Below, piece after piece: positions 17,241-24,302 of a DNA stretch of 64,000 nt. The position numbers were made by a program, and so were the translations under genes. Position 1 is the first letter of the stretch, and each line of letters starts with the position of its first letter. The stretch covers positions 186,001-250,000 of the forward strand of contig NZ_QXFN01000004.1 in the NCBI RefSeq assembly GCF_004886325.1, written 5' to 3'. The notes below the pieces were generated by a model that saw only the letters and a program-made list of their open reading frames with translations, had not been told where the DNA came from and searched no databases. The stretch comes from Cellulomonas telluris (GTDB lineage: Bacteria; Actinomycetota; Actinomycetes; Actinomycetales; Cellulomonadaceae).

Positions 17241-19055
17241 TCACCAGGCCGCGGCCGACGCCAGCCCGATCAGGTACTCCTCCCACACCTGCCCGGCGGC
17301 GGGGCCGCCGTTGCACGTGCCGTCCGAGAGCCCGACGGTCTTGACCCACAGGTTCGCGACGTGCGGACCCGTGCGCGTCGCGCCCGGCGGGGTGCCCAGC
17401 GCGCGCCCCGGCGGGTTGCACCAGACGGTGCCCTCCGGGCCGGCGAGCGGCCCGTTGCCGTTGCGGGACGTGTCGACGACGAACGCGGCGCCGCCGAGCA
17501 GCGCGGACAGGTAGGTGCCGTAGGCCACCTCGTGCTCGGTGCGCTGGAAGTTCGAGGTGTTGACGGCGAACCCGGCGCCCTGGTCCACGCCGGCGGCCCG
17601 CAGGCGCAGCGCCATCTCCTGCAGCGAGGCGGTGCCCCAGCCGAAGCTGTTGCTGCTGCCGGCGTCCAGGTAGACCTCCGCACCGGCGGCGGCGTAGGCG
17701 CGCACGGACCGCTTCAGCAGCGCGAGCCGCTCGTCGCGGTCCCCGCAGCGCTCGAGGTGCAGCAGCGCGTCCGGCTCGACGACGACGACGGCGCGCGCAC
17801 CGACCAGGCCGGCGGCGACGGCGTCCACCCACGCCGAGTACTCGGCCGCGGTGGCGAACCCGCCGGCGGAGTGGTTGCCGCAGTCGCGGTCGGGGATCGC
17901 GTAGGTCACGAAGACCGGGGTGCGGAGCGCGGCGCGGGCGGCGGCGGCGTACGCGCGGACGGTCGCCGTCGAGTCGGCGGGGCTCAGCCAGCGGGACGAG
18001 ACGTGCGCGGCGCCCTTGTCCAGCAGGTCGGCCTCGGCGGTGCGGCCCGCGTCGCGGGCGGCCCGGGCCGCCTCGGCGACCGGCGAGGTCGGGTCCACGT
18101 AGGGCGGCGCGGACGACAGGTAGGTCCGGTACGTGCGCAGGCCGGTGCCGCCGTCGAGGGTGCTGCCGGAGGTCGACGTGGACGGGCCGGGCAGCGGCTC
18201 GGGCAGCGGCAGGTGCACGACGGCGGGGACGCGCTCGGTCGTCGGCGCGGTGGTCGGCGTCGGCGTCGACCAGACCGCCTCGCCGGTCGACGCGATCAGG
18301 TAGGCGCGCGCGTGGTCCTTGACGACCAGCCGCGCGCCGGCGGACGCGGTGCCGGACGACCACGCGCGCGTCCCGTCGGGCGCCGTGACCCGCAGCTCGC
18401 CGCCGGGCGTCACGGTCGCGGACGCACCGGGACGCCCGGTGACGGCCTGCCACACCGTGCGGCCGCCCGCGGTGACCGCGAGCGTGCCGTCGGTGCCCAT
18501 GACGAGCCGCGCGGACCCGTCGGGGCTCGTGATCGACTCGCCGGGCAGCAGCAGGCCGCCGCTGTGCACGCGGTCCCTGCCGGTGGTGCGCAGGGCGGGA
18601 CCGTCCACGGTGCTCTTCCACGCGACGCGGTGGGCCGTGTCGATGGTGTAGAGCACGCCCTCGGGCTTCAGCACGGAACGCGCGCCCGCGGCGGCGGTTC
18701 CGGTGCTCCAGACGACCGCCCCACCGGGCGCGACGACCTCCAGGGCGCCCGAGGGCTGCTGGACGAGCCGTGCGCCGGCGTGGCCGGTGGTGCCCGTGTG
18801 CCACAGCACCCGCCCGGCCAGGCGCAGCGTCACGTCGCCGTCGGCCTGCACGGCGAGCTCGTGCTCGCTGCCGGCGGCGCGCAGGACGGCGCCGGGGGCG
18901 AGCTGCTGCCCGGACGTGAGCCGGTCGGACGGGGGCGACGTCATCGCGTGCGACGGTACGGCCAGCGCGACCGACGCGAGCAGGGCGGTCGCGACGGTCG
19001 TGGCGAGGGTCAGGAGGCGGGCGGGGCGGGCGGGGCGGGGGAGTGCGGGGTGCAT
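17241..19055 (-). CDS. Secreted glycoside hydrolase family 6 enzyme with N-terminal lectin-like region
   Basis: 604 residues. A Sec signal peptide of about 37 residues ends ALAVPSHA. Residues about 45-265 contain repeats with beta-prism/bulb-lectin flavour (VLWHTGTTGHAGARLV, VVWSTGTAAAGARSV, TVWQAVTGRPGASATV, RAWSSGTASAGARLV). A Thr/Pro linker leads to a GH6 catalytic domain from about 290. GH6 landmarks are YAIPDRDCGN (near 388), VVVEPDALL (catalytic Asp near 428), FAVNTSNF, VDTSRNGNGP, CNPPGRALG and VKTVGLSDG (near 575). It is an inverting endo- or cellobiohydrolase on beta-1,4-glucan; the exact mode is unclear. A ribosome-binding site GAGGAC precedes the ATG. No CBM2 is present, which is unusual for actinobacterial GH6 enzymes. 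Confidence 0.9.
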   Translation of the reverse strand: MHPALPRPARPARLLTLATTVATALLASVALAVPSHAMTSPPSDRLTSGQQLAPGAVLRAAGSEHELAVQADGDVTLRLAGRVLWHTGTTGHAGARLVQQPSGALEVVAPGGAVVWSTGTAAAGARSVLKPEGVLYTIDTAHRVAWKSTVDGPALRTTGRDRVHSGGLLLPGESITSPDGSARLVMGTDGTLAVTAGGRTVWQAVTGRPGASATVTPGGELRVTAPDGTRAWSSGTASAGARLVVKDHARAYLIASTGEAVWSTPTPTTAPTTERVPAVVHLPLPEPLPGPSTSTSGSTLDGGTGLRTYRTYLSSAPPYVDPTSPVAEAARAARDAGRTAEADLLDKGAAHVSSRWLSPADSTATVRAYAAAARAALRTPVFVTYAIPDRDCGNHSAGGFATAAEYSAWVDAVAAGLVGARAVVVVEPDALLHLERCGDRDERLALLKRSVRAYAAAGAEVYLDAGSSNSFGWGTASLQEMALRLRAAGVDQGAGFAVNTSNFQRTEHEVAYGTYLSALLGGAAFVVDTSRNGNGPLAGPEGTVWCNPPGRALGTPPGATRTGPHVANLWVKTVGLSDGTCNGGPAAGQVWEEYLIGLASAAAW

Positions 19056-19093
19056 GCGGTGTCCTCGGATGGTCGAACGCTCGCCCTCCCATC

Positions 19094-19111
19094 GTCACCT
19101 GGACGGGTGAC
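19094..19111. promoter_or_regulatory. Inverted repeat GTCACC-N6-GGTGAC upstream of the GH6 gene
   Basis: Perfect 6-6-6 inverted repeat, 39-56 bases upstream of the GH6 start codon and about 150 bases upstream of the divergent regulator gene. The spacing fits an operator or a 5'-leader stem. No matching regulator is known to me. Confidence 0.3.
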
Positions 19112-19247
19112 CTGAGCACCTGTCCGAGTCGTGGGACGGACGTCACGTCGCCCGCGCCCGGACCGTGCCGGTACGCCCCGCTGCGCCCCGCGCCGCTCGC
19201 CGTTCTGCCCTCAGCGGAGCGCCCCGCCGCCACCCGGTTCCCACGGC

Positions 19248-19253
19248 TAGCGT
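19248..19253 (+). promoter_or_regulatory. -10-like box for the ClgR-like gene
   Basis: TAGCGT ends 6 nt before the ATG at 19260, a leaderless pattern. Confidence 0.45.
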
Positions 19254-19259
19254 CGGTCC

Positions 19260-19649
19260 ATGCCGCACGACGTCGTCGCCCTCGTCCCGCACCGTCGGCG
19301 CCCGACCGCGTGGCGCCGCACCATCGGCGCCCTGCTGCGTGCGGAGCGCGAGCGCCAGGGCCTGCGCCTGGCGGACGTCGCCGAGCGCGCGCGGCTGTCG
19401 CCGCAGTACCTGTCCGAGGTCGAGCGCGGGCTGAAGGAGCCGTCGTCGGAGGTGCTCGCCGCGCTGACCGACGCGCTCGGCCTCACGCTGGTGGACCTGG
19501 CGCAGGGCATCGTGGACGCGCTGGGCGCGCCCGCGGCGTCCGGCCGCGCCGGGCGGGCGGTGCTCACCCTGACGTCGTCGCCGCAGCCCGCCGTGACCGT
19601 CGCCCGCCCGGCGGGCGCCCCGCCGGGCGCGCACCTGCTGGCCGCCTGA
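19260..19649 (+). CDS. XRE-type regulator resembling ClgR
   Basis: 129-residue DNA-binding protein with one helix-turn-helix domain, WRRTIGALLRAERERQGLRLADVAERARLSPQYLSEVERG, followed by KEPSSEVLAALTDALGLTLVDL. This layout closely resembles ClgR, the actinobacterial activator of clpP, clpC and lon. The gene is convergent with two clpP genes 13 bp away, which strengthens that reading. The C-terminal tail (about residues 85-129) is longer and Ala/Pro-rich. ClgR proteins are themselves Clp substrates via a C-terminal degron, and this one ends in HLLAA, similar in character. The true target set is inferred. Confidence 0.75.
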   Translation: MPHDVVALVPHRRRPTAWRRTIGALLRAERERQGLRLADVAERARLSPQYLSEVERGLKEPSSEVLAALTDALGLTLVDLAQGIVDALGAPAASGRAGRAVLTLTSSPQPAVTVARPAGAPPGAHLLAA

Positions 19650-19662
19650 CGCCGCGGCCCGG

Positions 19663-20253
19663 TCAGCGCGGACGGGTCGCCAGCACCTCGTCCACCAGCC
19701 CGTACGCCACGGCCTGCTCCGCGGTGAGGACGCGGTCCCGGTCGGTGTCGCGGCGCAGCGTCGCGACGTCCCTGCCGGTGTGCCGCGACAGCACCTCCTC
19801 GAGCTGGCCGCGCACGCGCACGACCTCGTCCGCCGCGAGGATCAGGTCCGGGATGGTGCCCTGCCCGCGGGTCGAGGGCTGGTGCAGCACCACGCGCCCG
19901 TGCGCGAGGATCGCGCGCCGCCCCGGGGCGCCCCCGGCGAGCAGCACCGCCGCCGGACCGGCCGCCTGCCCGACGCACGTGGTGGCGACCGGCGCCCGCA
20001 CGTACTGCATCGCGTCGTAGACCGCGAGCATCGCCGACGGCGACCCCCCGGGGGAGTTGACGTACAGCTGGATCGGCAGCTCGCTCTCCGACTCCAGGTG
20101 CAGCAGCTGCGCGACGAGGACGTTCGCGACGCCGTCGTCGATCTCGGTGCCGAGGTAGACGATGCGCTCGGACAGCAGCCGGCTGAACACGTCCGAGGTG
20201 CGCTCCACGCCGGCGCGGCGCTCGGTCACGTAGGGGATCGTGTAGGTGCTCAC
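19663..20253 (-). CDS. ClpP-like subunit lacking the catalytic serine (ClpR-like)
   Basis: 196-residue ClpP fold with no obvious propeptide. [22 protein letters not shown] and [12 protein letters not shown] are typical ClpP sequences. The nucleophile elbow, normally GQAAS or GMAAS, reads [13 protein letters not shown], so residue 99 is Gly instead of Ser. His124 and Asp173 sit at the spacings found in E. coli ClpP (25 and 49 residues). The subunit should fold and assemble but be inactive alone. The GTG start overlaps the stop of the upstream active clpP by 4 nt (GTGA). It probably forms a mixed ring or barrel with that partner, like the ClpR subunits of cyanobacteria; this is inference. Confidence 0.85.
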   Translation of the reverse strand: MSTYTIPYVTERRAGVERTSDVFSRLLSERIVYLGTEIDDGVANVLVAQLLHLESESELPIQLYVNSPGGSPSAMLAVYDAMQYVRAPVATTCVGQAAGPAAVLLAGGAPGRRAILAHGRVVLHQPSTRGQGTIPDLILAADEVVRVRGQLEEVLSRHTGRDVATLRRDTDRDRVLTAEQAVAYGLVDEVLATRPR

Positions 20254-20861
20254 GGCCGCACCCCCACGCGCGGTGCGACCGCCGCGGGACGGACGTCGGC
20301 GAGCGAGCCGACGACCGCGTCGACGAACCCGTAGTCCAGCGCCTCCTGGGCGCTGAACCAGCGGTCCCGCAGCGAGTCCTCGCGGATCCGCTCGACCGGC
20401 TGGCCCGTGTGCTGCGCGACGAGGCCGAGCACCGTGTCGCGGGTGGCCCGCAGGTCGTCGGCCTGCAGCTCGACGTCGACGGCGGACCCGCCGATGCCGG
20501 CCGACCCCTGGTGCAGCAGGACGCGTGCGTGCGGCAGCGCGAACCGCTTGCCCGGCGTGCCGGCCGACAGCAGGAACTGCCCGGCGCTGGCGGCCATGCC
20601 CGCCGCGACCGTGCGCACGTCGTTCGGGATCAGGCGCATGACGTCGTGGATCGCGAGCATCGCCGGCACCGAGCCGCCCGGCGAGCTGATCCACAGCGTG
20701 ACGTCGGTGCGGGGGTCCTCGGCGGACAGCAGGAGCAGCTGGGCCGCGATGCGGTGGCCGTTGTGCTCGTCGAGCGCGGTGCTCAGGACGACGATGCGCT
20801 CGTACGCGAGCCGCGCGAGCAGCTCGTCGTCGTAGGGGCGGGTGGCGGTGGAGGTGCTCAT
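20250..20861 (-). CDS. clpP: ATP-dependent Clp protease proteolytic subunit (active ClpP)
   Basis: 203-residue ClpP with a complete triad. Ser92 lies in [12 protein letters not shown], His117 in [11 protein letters not shown], and Asp166 in [14 protein letters not shown], at the canonical 25- and 49-residue spacings. It cleaves substrates delivered by a Clp ATPase (ClpX or ClpC), neither of which is in the window. It is the promoter-proximal gene of a two-gene operon with the serine-less paralogue. A CAGGGT box ends 6 nt before the ATG, and a GGGGG run sits just ahead of the start. Being unlinked to clpX and tig, this is probably a secondary clpP pair rather than the essential clpP1P2. Confidence 0.92.
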   Translation of the reverse strand: MSTSTATRPYDDELLARLAYERIVVLSTALDEHNGHRIAAQLLLLSAEDPRTDVTLWISSPGGSVPAMLAIHDVMRLIPNDVRTVAAGMAASAGQFLLSAGTPGKRFALPHARVLLHQGSAGIGGSAVDVELQADDLRATRDTVLGLVAQHTGQPVERIREDSLRDRWFSAQEALDYGFVDAVVGSLADVRPAAVAPRVGVRP

Positions 20862-20867
20862 GCCCCC

Positions 20868-20873
20868 ACCCTG
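20868..20873 (-). promoter_or_regulatory. -10-like box for the clpP pair
   Basis: CAGGGT on the minus strand ends 6 nt before the clpP ATG at 20861. It is weaker than the TANNNT boxes elsewhere but in the same leaderless position. Confidence 0.3.
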
Positions 20874-20935
20874 CGCCTGTGGGGCGCGGGTTCGCGGACC
20901 GCGCTGCCGACGGCGGATCCGCCCTCGGCAGCGCC

Positions 20936-20941
20936 TAGGCT
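20936..20941 (+). promoter_or_regulatory. -10-like box for the alpha/beta hydrolase gene
   Basis: TAGGCT ends 8 nt before the GTG at 20950. A GTG at 20944 is too close to the box to be used. Confidence 0.45.
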
Positions 20942-20949
20942 CGGTGCCC

Positions 20950-21756
20950 GTGAGCAGCACCGCGTCCGGCACCGTCAGCACGACCACCGTCGGGGACGCC
21001 GGGGCGCCGGTCGTGTTCCTGCACGGGCTCTTCGGGCAGGGGCGCAACTTCACGCAGGTCGCCAAGGCGCTCGTGCCGGCGTACCGGTCGCTGCTGGTCG
21101 ACCTGCCGAACCACGGCCGCTCGGCCTGGACCGAGCGGTTCGACTACGGCGAGACGGCGGACCTGGTCGCGGCCCACCTGCGCGAGGGGTTCGCCGCCGA
21201 CGGCCCCGTGCACGTCGTCGGCCACTCGATGGGCGGCAAGGTCGCGATGCTGCTGGCGCTGCGCCACCCCGAGCTGGTGGACCGGCTCGTCGTCGCGGAC
21301 ATCGCCCCCGCGTCGGGCGGTTCCCTGGGGGAGTTCGCCCACCTGCTCGACAGCCTCGCCGCGCTCGACCTGGCCACGCTGACCCGCCGCGCCGAGGCGG
21401 ACGAGCGGCTCGCGGAGCGCGTGGACGACCCGCGCGTGCGGGGCTTCCTGCTGCAGAACCTGCGCGCCGACGGCGCGGGCTTCCGGTGGCAGGCCAACCT
21501 CGACCTGCTGCGCCGCGAGCTGGCGACGATCGGCGGGTTCCCCGACACGGGCGACGCCGTCTTCGACCACCCGGTGCTGTGGGTCGCGGGGGACCGGTCC
21601 GACTACGTGCGGCCCGAGCACGGCCCTGCGATGCGCCGGCTGTTCCCGCGCACGACCCTCGTGACGCTCAAGGGTGCGGGGCACTGGGTGCACTCCGAGC
21701 AGCCCGAGGCCTTCGTCTCGGCGCTGCGCACGTTCCTGGGCGCCGCGGACCGCTGA
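20950..21756 (+). CDS. Alpha/beta fold hydrolase
   Basis: 268 residues. It begins near VVFLHGLFGQGRNF (oxyanion HG motif). The nucleophile elbow is GHSMGGK (Ser), an acidic position lies in VLWVAGDRSDYV, and the catalytic His is in LKGAGHWVHSEQPEAF. The sequence resembles YbfF/ABHD11-type esterases. The substrate is unknown. The GTG at 20950 was chosen because it sits 8 nt after a TAGGCT box. It is divergent from the clpP pair and convergent with the metallophosphoesterase. Confidence 0.85.
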   Translation: MSSTASGTVSTTTVGDAGAPVVFLHGLFGQGRNFTQVAKALVPAYRSLLVDLPNHGRSAWTERFDYGETADLVAAHLREGFAADGPVHVVGHSMGGKVAMLLALRHPELVDRLVVADIAPASGGSLGEFAHLLDSLAALDLATLTRRAEADERLAERVDDPRVRGFLLQNLRADGAGFRWQANLDLLRRELATIGGFPDTGDAVFDHPVLWVAGDRSDYVRPEHGPAMRRLFPRTTLVTLKGAGHWVHSEQPEAFVSALRTFLGAADR

Positions 21757-21778
21757 GCAGCGGCGGCCGCCTCGTCCC

Positions 21779-22543
21779 TCAGACGTCGTCCGCGCGCAGT
21801 CCCCGCTCGGCGTGCAGGCCGCGGTACACGGCGGTGCGCAGCTCCACGGCGTACGCCTCGCGCTGCGGCATGCGCAGGTCGCGCGCGACGGCGATCTCCG
21901 CCTCCACGTCGTAGGGCACGCGCACCACCTGCAGCGCGAACGGCGCCGACCGGTCCCCGCCCGGCTCGCCCTCGAGCACCACGTACGACGCCGTCGGCTC
22001 GTCGAGGGGGTTGCCGACGCTGCCCACGTTGAACAGGGTGCGCCCGTCCTGCGTCTCGACGTACGTGTCGTGCACGTCGCCGTACCCGACCATCTGCGGC
22101 GCCGGCCCGTCGCCGGTCAGCTCGGTCGTGGCGAACGCGCCGTCGAACTCCTCGACGGTGTGGTGGAAGTGCACGCGCACGTGCACCGAGCGCGCCGAGG
22201 CGTGCAGGAGCCGGATGCGCCGACCGCTGAGGTCCAGGTGGTGCACGAGCGGCAGGCCCCGCAGCCACGCCCTGTCCTCGGCCGTCAGCTCGTCGTGCCA
22301 CCACGTCAGCGCCTCGTCGCGGACCGTGTCGGGGTGGGGCAGGAAGTCGTCCCAGTTGCCCCGCACCGTCACCGCGCAGCGCTCGCGGCTGCGCGCGACG
22401 GCGGCGGAGCCCCGGGGTCCCTTGCCGACGACGTCGCCCAGGTTGAGCACCGTGCCGATGCCGCGTGCGTCGATGTCGCGCAGCACCGTGTCGAACGCCG
22501 TCATGTTGCCGTGCACGTCCGACAGCACCGCGATCCGCTCCAC
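21779..22543 (-). CDS. Metallophosphoesterase family protein
   Basis: 254-residue calcineurin-like phosphoesterase of the YfcE/MJ0936 type. Metal-binding motifs appear in order: LSDVHGN, GDVVGKGP, GNWDD (usual GNHD with His to Trp), LLHAS, and GYGDVHDTYV in place of the usual GHTH. Catalysis is probably retained for a nucleotide or phosphodiester substrate, but the variant GNWDD and GDVHD motifs make that uncertain. Of three in-frame GTG codons, the one at 22543 is chosen because a GAGAGGAG Shine-Dalgarno lies 7 nt upstream; the first GTG overlaps that site. Confidence 0.83.
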   Translation of the reverse strand: MERIAVLSDVHGNMTAFDTVLRDIDARGIGTVLNLGDVVGKGPRGSAAVARSRERCAVTVRGNWDDFLPHPDTVRDEALTWWHDELTAEDRAWLRGLPLVHHLDLSGRRIRLLHASARSVHVRVHFHHTVEEFDGAFATTELTGDGPAPQMVGYGDVHDTYVETQDGRTLFNVGSVGNPLDEPTASYVVLEGEPGGDRSAPFALQVVRVPYDVEAEIAVARDLRMPQREAYAVELRTAVYRGLHAERGLRADDV

Positions 22544-22603
22544 CGGCACGCTCCTCTCCACGCCCGCCGCGACCCTATCCGCCGCGGGGTGAGGAGGGGC
22601 CGG

Positions 22604-23251
22604 TCAGGCGGGGACCGGGGTGGGGACGCGGGACGCGAGCTCGTGCAGCGCGTCGAGCAGGACGCGGTTGAAGGCGGCCGGGGCGTGGCTGTTGACGTCG
22701 TGACCGGCGCGCGGCACCACGGTGAGGCGGACGCCGGGCAGCGCGCGCAGGTACCGCCGCTCGTCGAGGCGCAGCGGGTCGCGCCGGCCGTTGACCACCC
22801 ACACCGGCACGAGGAGGCGGCGCAGGTCCCGCAGCGGCGAGTAGCCCGCCAGCGCGGCGAGCATGTCGGCCACGACGTGCCACGTGCCCTGCCCCAGCCC
22901 GAGCCACCGGGTCACGTGCGTCGACGCGTGCCGGTACAGGCCCAGCGGCTTGCCCTTGATCTCCGTCGAGCAGCCGGCGAGGACGACGCCCGCGAGCTTG
23001 CCCTCGTGCCGCCCGGCGTACGCGAGCGAGGCGTACCCGCCGAGGGAGAGGCCGACCAGCAGCGGCGGCACGGTGCACGCGCTGACCGCGTCGTCGATCG
23101 CCGCGAGCGCGCCCTCGAGGGTGAACCGCTCCCCGCTGCGCGCGCCGTGGCCGGGCAGGTCGATCGCGTGGGCGGTGTGGCCGCCCTGGCGCAGCGCGGC
23201 GACCTGGGCCTGCCAGATCGCCGAGGACGTACGGGTGCCGTGGACGAGCAC
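22604..23251 (-). CDS. Alpha/beta fold hydrolase, possibly starting at an ATC codon
   Basis: A compact hydrolase of about 215 residues. Motifs are VLVHGTRTSSAIW, DLPGHG, GLSLGGYASLAYAG (nucleophile Ser) and VVPRAGHDVNSHAP (His), with an acidic residue in VVNGRRDPLR. It resembles the RutD/BioH-like carboxylesterases. The GTG at 23251 has no Shine-Dalgarno at usable distance and cuts into the first beta strand. A perfect AGGAGG at 23269-23274 is spaced 5 nt from an in-frame ATC at 23263, which would restore the strand (RPIVLVHG). The actual start may therefore be the non-canonical ATC, four codons upstream. Confidence 0.82.
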   Translation of the reverse strand: MLVHGTRTSSAIWQAQVAALRQGGHTAHAIDLPGHGARSGERFTLEGALAAIDDAVSACTVPPLLVGLSLGGYASLAYAGRHEGKLAGVVLAGCSTEIKGKPLGLYRHASTHVTRWLGLGQGTWHVVADMLAALAGYSPLRDLRRLLVPVWVVNGRRDPLRLDERRYLRALPGVRLTVVPRAGHDVNSHAPAAFNRVLLDALHELASRVPTPVPA

Positions 23252-23363
23252 GATGGGGCGGATGGGGACCTCCTGGGTCTGCGCCCCGGACGACCGGGGG
23301 CGTCGTCCGGGGACCCGTCGAGGCTAGCCCGCGCTCCTGAGCCCTCCCTGAGCGTCGGGTCCC

Positions 23364-24167
23364 TCAGGTGCCCGCCCACCGGTGCACGAGGGCGAGGGTC
23401 TGCGGCACGTACCCGCCGCCGAAGAGCAGCGCGTGCACCGCGAGCGGGTACAGCTGGTGCAGGGTCACGCGGTGGCGCCACCCGCGGGTCAGCGGATGCA
23501 CCTCCTGGTAGCCGGCGAGCACCTCGTCCAGGTGGGGCAGCCCGAACAGTGCGAGCATCGCCAGGTCCGTCTCGCGGTGGCCGCCGTGCGCCGCGGGGTC
23601 GATGAGCGTCACGCCGTCGGGCGTCCAGACGAGGTTGCCGGACCACAGGTCCCCGTGCAGCCGCGCCGGCGGGTCGTCGTCGTCCCACGCGCCGGCGCGC
23701 AGCCGCTCCGCGAGGCGCGCGAACGCGGCGTCGTCCTGCGGTGCGGTGCGTCCCGCCGCGCGCAGCGCCGACGCCGCCGGCTCCAGCCGGCACTCCGCGA
23801 GGAAGGCGCCCCAGGACGTGTGCGCACCCCACGGCATCGGCAGCGGGGCGTCGAGCGGGCCGAAGAAGCCGTCCCCGGACCATCCGCGCGGTGGTGCACC
23901 GAAGGCCGCCGCCCCCGCGTCGTGCGTCCGGGCGAGGGCGGCGCCGAACGCCCGCGCGGCGGCCGGGTCCGGCCGCACCGACCCCAGCCGCACCAGGTCG
24001 AGGTGGTCGTCCGCCACGTCGAGCACCTCGACGACCCGGGCCCCGCCCGGGACGCGCAGCCACTCCAGGCCCGCGGCCTCGCACGCGAAGAAGCCGGCCG
24101 GGGCGTCCGCCCGCGCCTTGCGGTGCACCGCGGGGGAGGGCTCGCCGGGGCGGGACGTCCGGGTCAT
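23364..24167 (-). CDS. Fructosamine-3-kinase family protein
   Basis: 267 residues with an aminoglycoside-phosphotransferase-like kinase fold. Motifs are RLHGDLWSGNLVW (HxDxxxxN catalytic loop), LIDPAAHGGHRETDLAMLALFG (DFG-equivalent plus the GGHRE element typical of fructosamine kinases), and an N-terminal region with FFACEAAGLEWLRVPGGARVVEV. Bacterial relatives phosphorylate ketosamines on proteins or amino acids for deglycation. The ATG at 24167 lies 7 nt after a TACCGT box. It is divergent from the alanine dehydrogenase gene. Confidence 0.88.
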   Translation of the reverse strand: MTRTSRPGEPSPAVHRKARADAPAGFFACEAAGLEWLRVPGGARVVEVLDVADDHLDLVRLGSVRPDPAAARAFGAALARTHDAGAAAFGAPPRGWSGDGFFGPLDAPLPMPWGAHTSWGAFLAECRLEPAASALRAAGRTAPQDDAAFARLAERLRAGAWDDDDPPARLHGDLWSGNLVWTPDGVTLIDPAAHGGHRETDLAMLALFGLPHLDEVLAGYQEVHPLTRGWRHRVTLHQLYPLAVHALLFGGGYVPQTLALVHRWAGT

Positions 24168-24174
24168 GGCCGCC

Positions 24175-24180
24175 ACGGTA
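24175..24180 (-). promoter_or_regulatory. -10-like box for the fructosamine kinase gene
   Basis: TACCGT on the minus strand ends 7 nt before the ATG at 24167. Confidence 0.45.
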
Positions 24181-24302
24181 GGCGCGGTGCGCGCCGTCGG
24201 CCCCCGCGGGGCGCACGGCACCGGCAGACTGGGGTGAGCGGCGTCACACCCCCGACGCCGCACTGCCGCGCCACCCGCGCCCGCACAAGGAGGAGACCCG
24301 CC

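Noticed and set aside
19086-19099. Possible CebR/CelR operator upstream of the GH6 gene
   Set aside because: Only one half-site (TGGGAG on the minus strand) is present; the other half does not match TGGGAGCGCTCCCA.
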